Shown: positions 1 through 8,200 of the stretch, in pieces
How the letters are laid out: each line of letters opens with the position of its first letter
Numbering within the stretch: position 1 is the first letter of the stretch
Origin: Cladorrhinum sp. PSN259
Lineage: Eukaryota; Ascomycota; Sordariomycetes; Sordariales; Podosporaceae
Length of the DNA: 11,018 bases
Assembly: GCA_033725935.1 (NCBI GenBank)
Contig: MU867185.1
Coordinates: forward strand, 1-11,018
Reading direction: 5' to 3'
Program-made: the position numbers and the translations under genes
The notes under the pieces: generated by a model
The model's database searches: none
The model's input: the letters and a program-made list of their open reading frames with translations, nothing else
What the model was told of the DNA's origin: nothing

Positions 1-2130
1 CTTTACTTTTATTTTTAACCTTATCCTATATTTCTAACTCTAACCTTTATTACTAACTTTTACCTTTAAACTTAACCTATATTTTAACTCTAACCCTTTT
101 CACTAACCCTTACCCTTATCTCTTACCCTTACCTTTATCTCTAACCCTTACCCTCTAACCCTTACCCTCTAACCTTTACCCTTATCTCTAACCCTTACCC
201 TCATCTCTAACCCTCACGCTCTAACCCTTACCCTCATTTCTAACCCTTACCCTCATCTTTAACCCTCACCCTCTAACCCTTACCCTTATCTCTAACCCTT
301 ACCCTCATCTCTCACCCTTACCCTCTAACCCTTACCCTCATTTCTAACCCTTACCCCTAACCCTTACACTTAACCCTTAACCCTTACCCTTACCTCTAAC
401 CCTTATCTTTATCTCTAACCCTTACTATTATATTTTACCCTTACTTTTATACTTACTTTTACTTTATATTTTAACCCTAACCTTAAAATTTTATCTATCT
501 TTATAATTTTCTTTCCTTAACCTTTATCTCCACCTTTTATCTTTCTTTCTTATCTCCCTCTTTATTTTTAAATCTTAACCTCTCTTCTTCTCTAACCCTT
601 CCCTTTATTTTTCAACCCTTATCCTTATCTTTAACCTTTACCTTTATCTTTAACCCCTTCCTTTCTTTTTATCCTTATCCTTATCCTTAACCCTTACTTC
701 TTTAACTAATCTTTTTATATTTTTTACCTTAATATTCTTTTTATTTTTTCTTATACTTTAATCTTTCCTTTCTCCCTATTTTACTATTTCTTTAATATTC
801 TTTTTAATTACCTCTTTAAACTTACCCTTATATCTTTACTTTTCTTTAATCTATTATCTCTTTAAATTCCCCCTTTTTTTCAATCCTTTTATTCTTACTT
901 AATTATAATCCCTTTTCTCTTCTATTATATTTCTTTTTTATTTAACCTTTTTATTTTTATCTCTCTTTAACCCTAACCTTCTTATCTTTTACTTTTACCT
1001 TAACCTCTTATTTTTTATTATCTTTTTAAATAACCCCTTACCTTTTATATTTATTTTACCCTCTTTTTATCCTATATTTTATATTATCCTTTTCTTCTTT
1101 CCCTTTTTTCCTTCCCTTATTATTTTTTCTACCCCTTTAACTTTATATATAATTTTTATATCTATCTTAATATCTTTATTATATTTCATTCCTTTCTCTT
1201 ATTTTATTCATCCCTTTAAATTTCTTCTCTTTTTCCTTTTTTTTTTTTCATTACCTCCTTGTTCTTTTATAATTCTTCCCTTTTATTTTCCTTCTTTCTT
1301 ATCCCTTTCTCTTCTTTTTTTATCCTTTTTTATTCTTTTATTTTTATAAATTTCTTTTGCTTCTTTTTTTTATTTTAATCGTTATATCTTTTCTTTCTTT
1401 TTTTTTATTCTCTTTTATTTAATTTTTAATTTCCCTTTAACCTTAATCTTCTTCTTTAACCCTTACCCTTATCTCTAACCCTTATCATTAAACTTTAACC
1501 CTTACCCTTAACCCTTACCTCTATCTCTAACCTTTCCCTTTATCTCTAACCCTCACTCTTATCTCTAACCCTTATTTTTAATCCTTACCTTTATTTTATT
1601 TTTCTTATCTTAACCTTTCTTTTCTATCCTTACCTCTTTATCTTTACCCTTTTTTTTTTTTTTCCTTTTTACTTTTTTTTTTCTCACTCCTTTTTTTTTT
1701 TTTTCCTTTTTACTTTTTTTTTTCTCACTCCTTTTTTTTTTCTCACTCCTTTTTTTTTTCTCACTCCTTTTTTTTTTCTCACTCCTTTTTTTTTCTCACT
1801 CCTTTTTTTTAAATTTTCTCCTTTCCTTTTTCTTTCTTTATTATTCTTACCTTTTATATATTCCCCTTTTCTCTCCCTCTCTTTTCTTTAAAATTTTCTA
1901 TATCTTATTTTTCTTTTAATATTTTTATTCTCTTTCCTTTTTCTTTAACTTATTTTCTTTCTTTTCTTTCTTTCATTTATACTTCTTTTTTCTTTTACCA
2001 CTTTTATAAATTCTCTTTAACTCTTTTTTTTATATACATATTTATTGTCTAACTCACTTTTTACTTTTATTTATACCTTACTTTTCTCACCCTTTTAATT
2101 ACTATTTTAACCTTTCTCTTATAAACTTAA
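1..2130. repeat. Degenerate telomere-like C-strand tract
   Basis: No gene is visible. The strand is made of C, T and A with only five G bases (218, 1261, 1359, 1381, 2047). Telomere-like words (CTAACCC, CCCTTACCC, TTAACCC) are densest at about 1-480 and again at 1440-1600, and thin out between them into T-rich sequence. In the dense block a unit of about 20 bp of the form CTCTAACCCTTACCCTCAT recurs with small changes, and a longer stretch near 205-255 is echoed near 310-355. The orientation (C-rich strand reading 5' to 3' from the left) is that of a left chromosome end, so the telomere probably lies to the left. No uninterrupted CCCTAA array is seen, so this is subtelomeric or fossil telomere-like sequence, not the functional telomere itself. 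Confidence 0.8.
1650..1810. repeat. T-tract / CTCACTCC tandem array
   Basis: CTCACTCC occurs at 1683, 1724, 1742, 1760, 1778 and 1795, separated by runs of 9-10 T in the last five copies. The spacing is 41, 18, 18, 18 and 17 bp. Thus two longer units of about 41 bp (poly-T, CC, T-run, AC, T-run, CTCACTCC) are followed by four short 18-bp units. This looks like slippage or unequal-exchange expansion inside the G-poor tract. No coding role is apparent. Confidence 0.85.
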
Positions 2131-2640
2131 CGTTATCTTCTCTTCTTACCCTAACACCTATATCTATAACCCTGAACCTAACTCATATAACTTTCACGAC
2201 GGTTATCTTCTCTTTCAACCCTAATACCTATATCTTTAACCCTAAACCTAACTTATATAACTTTCATAACGGTTATTTTCTGTTATAACTTTAATACCCG
2301 CATCTTTAAACCTAACCCTAATTTATATAACTTTTATAACGGTTATCTTCTTTTTTAACCTTAATACCTTTATATTTTACGCTAAACCTAACCTATATAA
2401 CTTTTATAACGATTATTATCTTTTATAACCTCAAAACTTATATCTTTAACCTTAACCTTAACATAACTTATTTAACTTTTATAACGGTTATCTTCTTTTT
2501 TAACCTTAATATATATAACTTTTATAACGGTTATTTTCTTTTATAACCTTAATATTTATATCTTTAACATTAAACTTAATTTATATAATTTATATAATAG
2601 TTATTTTCTTTTATAACCTTTTTATTATCTTTAACCTTAA
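2131..2640. repeat. 70-bp subtelomeric tandem array
   Basis: The landmark (G)GTTATYTTC recurs at 2131, 2201, 2271, 2341, 2411, 2486, 2529 and 2599. The period is 70 bp, with one 75-bp step and one 43-bp deleted unit. Each full unit reads roughly: TATATAACTTTTATAACGG, TTATCTTCTTTTATAACC, TTAATACCTATATC, then a telomere-like TTTAACCCTAAACCTAAC. The centre of each unit is the palindrome ATAACGGTTAT, degenerate in the first, second, fifth and last copies. No ORF is present. The array lies between the G-poor tract and the helicase gene, the usual place for subtelomeric repeats. Confidence 0.85.
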
Positions 2641-2751
2641 ACGTAATCCGTTATTAGGGATGGGGTTAGCTTCTTTTTAAATAACGTTTTAAAATAATTC
2701 AAATTGGTACTAAATACTAATTAAAAAAAAAAAAGAAAAACGCTGTCCTAC
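2641..2751. other. AT-rich spacer with inverted telomere-like motif
   Basis: This short spacer lies downstream of the helicase stop. At 2654-2669 it reads TTAGGGATGGGGTTAG, the G-rich telomere-like orientation on the plus strand, opposite to the C-rich tract on its left. A run of 12 A at 2723-2734 reads as poly-T on the helicase coding strand just after the stop. No gene is seen. Confidence 0.6.
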
Positions 2752-4028
2752 TTATTCCTCCCTAATATGTTCCATACCAACTAACCAGAATAAAATACAG
2801 AACCCGTTTACTTGCAAATCTCCCCACCGTATACCGATACGACAAAAGTCCTCGAAAGAGGTCCCTTCTTCGACCCAGACCCCGAGCTCGCGAACTATCC
2901 GAATACCGTCCTGAATAATATCTCCGGCCCAGCCAGCAGCAACCATAGTACCAAGGACCTCTGGTAAGATCTGCTCGTACGAGCAAGACTGGTTACTCTG
3001 TACTAGTCGAAAGCGGCCAGCATCCTGCTCCTCCTCTTGCCACCGTACGCAATAACGCTGTGGTAACCCGCAAAAGTAACAACCGTAATACGGCCGTAGC
3101 GAATTTTTAGTATTCCCTATTAAACTTTTAACCTTTTTTCCCTCCCGAAAAATATCCCCCCAGGCATCATCAGACTCGTGGTGTATAAGCGTACATATAC
3201 CGTATCCGAATGGATGGCTTTCGTACGACTGGTTCCGGCCGTCGTCATGAAAGATCAGACAGGGTAAGCAGTTACGTTCGTAAAACCGGAGGCACCGTAC
3301 GAATTCGGCTACTTGCCGGCCGACCTTTTGTACCCGTTGGACCTGACTGCCAATTATAAACCGGGACTCTTGCAGTGAAGCAGCCTCTTCGGCGTCTGGT
3401 AGCCGTAAATCTTCCTCCTCGTGTTGAATAACCTTACGTATACAGCAAAGGTCGCAGTCGACTTCCTCCGCTACGCACTCGGTACGACTGGTAATACCGT
3501 CCATTACCCGAGAGAGTATTATACGCCGGCACCTGACCGAGGTCTGGATATACTCTTTAATATCCTCCTTATCAGGGGGCACCCAACTAGTACCAGTACT
3601 AGTACCAGTGCTAGTAGTAGTACCAGTCCCAGTACTAGTACCAGTCCCAGTACCAGTGCTAGTACTAGTACTAGTGCCAGTACTAGTGCCAGTACCGTTA
3701 CCGGCTTGGCCTACTATACGGTGTTTCTGAACCACGATAATAGACCTGCTGATAGATCCGTCACGGCCAGCCCGGCCGCTCTCTTGGACAAAGTCCCGGA
3801 GCGAGCTCGGTATACCAACGTGGACTACTAGCCGTACGTCTGGTATATCAATGCCAGCCCCTAGGGCACAAGTGGCTACAATGGCACCTCCTGCTTCGAC
3901 CCAGCGCCGTACCACCCCGCTTTTTTCATCCTTTCCAGCCACACGGCTATGGTAAACGTCGCAGCCGAGCCGGCCCGCGACCTCTTCGGCACGGGCAACG
4001 CGTTGGCAGTATAGGATAACCCTGGTAG
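2752..4028 (-). pseudogene. RecQ-type telomere-linked helicase, 3' part, truncated by LTR insertion
   Basis: This is the C-terminal part of a superfamily 2 RecQ DNA helicase of the fungal subtelomeric (telomere-linked) type. The frame runs open from the LTR edge at 4028 to a TAA at 2752-2754, about 425 codons. Before the GTG at 3942, the upstream codons read motif IV (RVILYCQR, then EEVAGRLGCDVYHS), which shows that the GTG is internal and not a real start. Counting from that GTG: motif V (ATCALGAGIDIPDVR) at residues 23-37, motif VI (QESGRAGRDG) at 53-62, a Gly/Ser-Thr repeat at 83-119, the RecQ zinc-binding cysteines (CRR at 138, C156, C163, C166) and a C-terminal extension with C225-x2-C228 and CYFCGLPQRYC at 288-298. 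Motifs 0-III and the ATP-binding half are missing and should lie right of the retroelement. The gene points toward the presumed telomere. No stops or frameshifts are seen in the remaining part. It cannot be an active helicase alone because the Walker A/DExH lobe is absent. Confidence 0.88.
3586..3696 (-). repeat. Coding hexanucleotide minisatellite in the helicase
   Basis: A 111-bp run of (A/G)GYACY-type hexamers on the coding strand encodes 37 residues that alternate Gly or Ser with Thr. It sits between helicase motif VI and the CRR zinc-binding segment. The length is a multiple of three, so the frame is kept. The block is low complexity and probably length-variable between copies. It was likely added by repeat expansion in a surface loop, since the conserved motifs on both sides are intact. 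Confidence 0.85.
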
Positions 4029-4152
4029 TGTTACAACCTGCACCGGGTAAGGTTCAGACTGCAAGGCAGTACGCCTGGGGTAATATGACAGGGGAATCGA
4101 AGGATGTGGGACGCTCTCAGACGGGGTCAATCACTGTCAACTAACAGGTAGC

Positions 4153-4182
4153 TCTACAAAGTATCGCTTTGAGTATTGTAGA
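4153..4182. other. Inverted repeat in LTR
   Basis: TCTACAA (4153-4159) pairs with TTGTAGA (4176-4182). A competing inner pair is CAAAG (4157-4161) with CTTTG (4167-4171). In the right LTR the left arm is changed by one CpA-to-TpA mutation. It falls in the part of the LTR likely to be transcribed and could form alternative hairpins in the RNA. Confidence 0.55.
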
Positions 4183-4197
4183 CAATGAACGATTGTA

Positions 4198-4260
4198 TTG
4201 CTTGCGTGAAGAACTAAGTCTTCACGATAGGAAGTGCCTAGCACCTCCTTTACTTATAGT
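4198..4260 (-). promoter_or_regulatory. Possible LTR core promoter and transcript start
   Basis: On the minus strand the LTR has a TATA-like ACTATAAGTA (4251-4260), also unchanged in the right LTR (10951-10960). About 45 bases downstream is TCACGCAAGCAA (4209 to 4198), which could pair with the sequence just inside the 5' LTR. A start near 4209 would suit both. No experimental start is known, and fungal start sites are loosely placed, so this is tentative. Confidence 0.3.
4205..4226. other. Perfect 8-bp hairpin in LTR
   Basis: CGTGAAGA (4205-4212), a 6-base loop and TCTTCACG (4219-4226) form a perfect inverted repeat. In the right LTR (10905-10926) one arm has a C-to-T change in CpA context, so the original stem is best kept in the left copy. 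It sits next to the segment that may pair with the primer-binding region. Confidence 0.65.
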
Positions 4261-4526
4261 GAAGCTATCTACATGTGTTTCCTAGGTATATTGTATTCTG
4301 ACTCCACTGACTGCTCCATCCGCTCCTTAGGCATCGTAGTCAGTGTGGTTATTCTTATAACTGCGCTTCTTACGGTTCTCGGATCGCAGTCAGTACGGTC
4401 AATCCTTGATTGGCTGCATCGGGACTTTATGGGTCTTCTTATCCCTGGCCCAATGATTGGCTGTGGTCCCATAATACCCTGCATTATAGTCCGTGTGCGG
4501 GGGAGACTTACGCGCGAGGCGTAATA

Positions 4527-4542
4527 CGTTTCCCCTCCTCTA
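4527..4542 (-). other. Probable polypurine tract
   Basis: Read on the minus strand, the sequence is TAGAGGAGGGGAAACG, ending right at the inferred start of the 3' LTR. A polypurine tract at this spot primes plus-strand DNA synthesis in LTR retrotransposons. A second purine-rich run, GAAAGGGGGAAAC on the minus strand at about 4590-4602, is an alternative, but no LTR-like terminus follows it. Confidence 0.6.
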
Positions 4543-4543
4543 T

Positions 4544-4562
4544 AGTCTTCGCCTCGAAGACT
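4544..4562. other. Perfect inverted repeat upstream of the antisense frame
   Basis: AGTCTTCG (4544-4551), a 3-base loop and CGAAGACT (4555-4562). It lies between the polypurine tract and the ATG at 4625 of the plus-strand frame. It could be a hairpin or a dimeric protein site; nothing in the sequence decides which. Confidence 0.55.
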
Positions 4563-4624
4563 TTCTAACGCTAGGAAATTTGTCGCTGAGACTGTGAGTT
4601 TCCCCCTTTCATTCAACCCTTAAA

Positions 4625-5218
4625 ATGTCTGCTAATAGGGTATAGAAAAACCTTCCGAAGAAGAAATCGCAACAACGCTCTACCAAAGAACGTCGTTATT
4701 TCAACGCTAACGTCGCTAATCTTTTTGGAGATACCATGCCCTTAGGTTATTCTCGTTGCATTAGAGAAAGGCTCTCTGATTATAAAGTATCCAACCGTAG
4801 CTTGTCGTATTAATACTATCTTAAGGCTAGCCGCGATTCGTCTTATAACGCTCTCGGGGACCCTTCTCCTATACTCCGCGATCTTCTAGATATAAAGCGA
4901 CGCCTTACCAAAGAACGGGAAGATACTATATCGAAGATACTTAAGGCGGCTACGAAGTTAACGCGATTTAAGACTTAGGCCCGCGCCCTGGATACTAAAG
5001 CGAATGAGGCATTTAGTCGTAAAATGGGGCTCATGAAAGAGCAAGAGGTGGAGGAAGCGGGGGAGCAGGCAGGGCCTTCTGCCGTTACTCCGGAATCGGG
5101 GTTCCTAACCTCAATAGGCGATCCTCTCCAGTTATCCTTTAGGGACGTTGGTAACCCTGATTGGCTTATCTCCTCAGGGGTTGACTGGTCGAACCTAGAT
5201 CCAAATTTTGCATCCTAG
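4625..5218 (+). pseudogene. Antisense accessory ORF of the retrotransposon, unknown function, three RIP-type stops
   Basis: From an ATG at 4625 one frame runs 197 codons to TAG at 5216-5218. It is broken only at 4643-4645 (TAG), 4811-4813 (TAA) and 4976-4978 (TAG), each one CpA-to-TpA change away from a Gln codon. The product would begin basic (KNLPKKKSQQRSTKERR near residues 8-24). It has a long charged, probably coiled-coil middle (about residues 83-150, with LRDLLDIKRRLTKERED and KMGLMKEQEVEEAGEQ) and ends with an acidic, aromatic tail (DWSNLDPNF). It is not an envelope-like protein: no signal peptide or membrane span is seen. I do not recognise the family with certainty. The layout, a coiled coil with a short acidic tail, recalls uncharacterised proteins common in filamentous ascomycete genomes, but that is from memory. 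It lies between the left LTR and the end of pol, on the opposite strand, tail to tail with pol. The LTR just upstream could supply its promoter. Confidence 0.6.
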
Positions 5219-5231
5219 GTCGATCTGGGTT

Positions 5232-8200
5232 CTATCGGTGGAATTACTAAAGCTTCTCCGAGCAGTCCAAAAGATCGATAGGTTCTTATAAATTAGATTC
5301 TAGTCCGTAATTAAGCCATTTAACAAGATATTAAAGTTCGTTATTGTTAATTCGGGAATCTAGGATATCTTCGACGTTAAACTCTTCTTCGTCGTTAACT
5401 ACCTCGAGCTGCGTCTCGAGTCTGGCTCTTCTTAGTGCGGGTTTAAGTAAGGAAATATGGAATATTTTAGTTCGTACTCTTATAGAATCGGGTAAGATAA
5501 GTTCATAGTTTAATATCGAAACTTTCCTTTTAATTTTAAACGGTCCGATTTTTTTGAAATCGAGTTTCCTGCTTGGTCGTTTCGTGTGGAGGTTGCGTGT
5601 AAGCAGAAATACTTTATCTCCCTCCTCGAGGGGAGGTCCCTCGACCCTATGTTTGTCGTAGTAGATGCGCATTCGTTCCCGGACGAATTCGAGTATTTCT
5701 TTCAGCATGTCGTGCATTTCCTGCAACCGTCCTACACGCACCGCTGCTCTAGGTACATCAGCTACTGGTCCCTGACGTAGCTCTGGTTGGTACCCGTAAT
5801 TAGCGAAGAATGGTGATATATTCGTGGACTCTGTGCTGCTAGAGTTATATGCCAATTACGCCGTTAGTAATAGGTCAACCTAGTTGTCCTGCTTAAAGTT
5901 AATATAGCACCGAAAATATTGTTTAATAACCTGGTTAAGTCGTTCGGTCTACCTATCGGTTTAGGGGTAAAACGCGGTCGAGAGCTTGGATTTGACGTCT
6001 AGTCGTTTCATTAGGGCTTGCCAAAACTTGGATGTAAATAACTTATCTCTATCCAAAGTAATGTTATCTAGCAACCCGTATTAGCTCACGATATTCCGTT
6101 CGAAGTAGTAGGCTAGTTATTCTGCCGTAATGGTTTCTCTAAAAGGTATAAAATAGGCCCACTTAATGAGTCTATCGACCACTACCCAGATAGAGTCGTA
6201 TCTAACGTTTGTTCTATCTGGTACCGTTAAGTCGGGGAGTTTAGTAATAAAGTCTATCGATATGGATCCCTATGCTCGTTCTGCGGTAGGGAGAGGTTCG
6301 AATAGTCCGTACGGCTTATGTCTTGCCGCCTTACTTTTGATACATATCTCGCATTCTTTAACCATCTCTTTTACTACCTTCTTCATCTTTGGGAACGCGT
6401 AATGTTATTATATGCGTTCGAGCGTTTTCTTAATTCCTGGGTGTCCTCCAAGTTTGTCTTCGTGCAGCTTGGTAACATACGCTCGTCTTTTGTCTATTGG
6501 TACGTATGCTTTATTAAGGTACCATACTAGGTCGTTATCTTCGGGTCTTACCCGTAACTCTAGTTCTTCCATTTTATCCTCGTCGACGTCTCGTCGTTTA
6601 GCCTGAAATTCGTAATCTTCCCACTCTATATGGTAGGTTCTGGCGCAGTCCTCCCAGATCTGAATTGCGTATTCTAAGGTTCCGTCTTTTTCCTTGAAAA
6701 GTAATACTACATTATACTTCTTATTGCCCTTATAATCGGGTCTTCTACTAAGCGCGTCTACTCTAGCGTTTTCCTTTCCCTTAACGTAATGGATACGGAA
6801 GTTAAAGGGGGCTAGGAATTCTGCCCATCATACTTATTTAAGACTCAGTTCTTTAATAATAAAGTACTTTAAGTTCCGGTAGTCTATAAAAATATCTATT
6901 GGCTCCTTAGTCTTACTAAGATACGGTCTCCATTCATCGAATGCCTCGATAACGGCCATGAGCTCCTTATCATGAATTGGATAGTTGAGTGCTAGTCTAG
7001 AGATCTTTTTCGAAACGAATCCTATAGGGTATCGCCCGTCGTCGAAATATTAGTAAAGCTCTGCTCCTATAGCAAAGTCTGATATATCCGTCTCGACTTA
7101 GAAAGGTCTGCTAAAATCTGGCATTCGTAGCACTAATTTACTATTAATAGCTTCTTTAAGCTGGTCGAAGGCGTTTTATTGTTCTTATTTCCACTTAAAT
7201 AGGTGTCCTTCGCCAATAAGCTCGTATAGGGGTTTAGCAATCTTGCCGAATCCTTTAATAAAGGATCTATAGAAGTTAATAAATCTAATAAATATCTTAA
7301 CTTCTTTCTGGTTCGTTAGTGTCGGCTAGTCCCTAACTGCCGCAATCTTGGCTGGTTTTATTCGGATTTCTCCCGGAGAGATCTTGAATCTAAGAAAAAT
7401 TGTTTTCTATACGTGGAATTCGCTCTTGCGTAGATTTATTAATAATCCCGCGTCTTATAGCGTCTGTAAAATCTGTCGCACGTATTCCTAATACTCCTCG
7501 AGCGTCTTAGAATAAATTAAGATATCGTCTAAGTATATAAAGGCAAATCGATCTAAATAGGGGCGTAGGGTATAGTCGATTATGCTTTAGAATATTGCCG
7601 GAGCGTTGGTGAGTCTAAAAGGCATAACCTGGTACTTAAAATGCCCGTAGCGAGTCCTAAAAGCTGTTTTCTACTCGTCCCCCTCCTTAATCCGGATATA
7701 GCTAAAGGCTATCGGAAGATTAAGACGACTGAACCATTAGGCGCTAGCTAGTCTATCCTTTATTTCCCTGATAAGCGGCAGCGGATACCTGTTCTTAATT
7801 GTTTCTTTATTTAATTAGCGATAATTAACCATAAGTCTTAAGTCTATTGTCCCTTTCTTAGGCATAAATAAAATGGGATAGGCCGCTTCGCTCTGCGACT
7901 CTCGAATAAACCCTTTCGGTAAATTCTCCTTGATGTATTTTTGCAAGGCCTGGTCCTGTTGTGGCCTTAAGTGGTATGCTTTGTGGTATCGTAATTTAGC
8001 TCCTTCCTTTAGTCGAATTTCGTGGTCGAAAGAGGTTCTCGCGGGGAGCTCGTTCTTTATCTTATGTCTAAAGACGGTGAAACTGTGATATTCCTTTAGA
8101 ATATTGCTAAGGTCTTCCTTTTCTTTAGGAAGTTTATATCCCGGGTCGTTACTCGGGTTGTCCTCTAGCTTCTTTGGTCTGACGTATATTACCTATTATT

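Larger units (their letters stand above)
4029..4526 (-). repeat. Left LTR (3' LTR of the minus-strand element)
   Basis: The left edge TGTTACAACC is matched by the copy at 10729. The shared sequence is visible for 290 bp, until the window ends. The right edge is inferred: GTAATA at 4521-4526 would be a RIP-changed GTAACA (CpA to TpA), the inverse of the TGTTAC start, and it is followed by a polypyrimidine stretch that is a polypurine tract on the coding strand. That gives 498 bp. The left edge is firm; the right edge is a reasoned guess, because the matching part of the other LTR is outside the window. Small ORFs inside it on both strands have no recognisable protein character. Confidence 0.8.

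Noticed and set aside
1..480. Functional telomere array
   Set aside because: There is no run of perfect CCCTAA units; variants and longer units dominate, so it is telomere-like rather than a telomere.
1650..2640. CRISPR-like array
   Set aside because: The units are contiguous tandem repeats without unique spacers, and the setting is a fungal subtelomere.
3421..3831. Plus-strand ORF of 136 codons opposite the helicase
   Set aside because: It is the antisense shadow of the helicase minisatellite and motifs V-VI; the composition is Ser/Thr low complexity and no domain is seen.
3940..3942. GTG as start codon of the helicase
   Set aside because: Upstream codons encode helicase motif IV in the same frame, so the GTG is internal.
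4234..4616. Two opposed small ORFs in and next to the left LTR
   Set aside because: They cross the inferred LTR end and have no recognisable protein features; LTRs carry such chance frames.
4625..5218. Envelope-like gene in the usual third-ORF position
   Set aside because: It is on the opposite strand and shows no signal peptide, membrane segment or glycoprotein features.
6166..6606. Three overlapping plus-strand ORFs across integrase and its upstream region
   Set aside because: They lie opposite clear minus-strand integrase motifs and show no conserved features.
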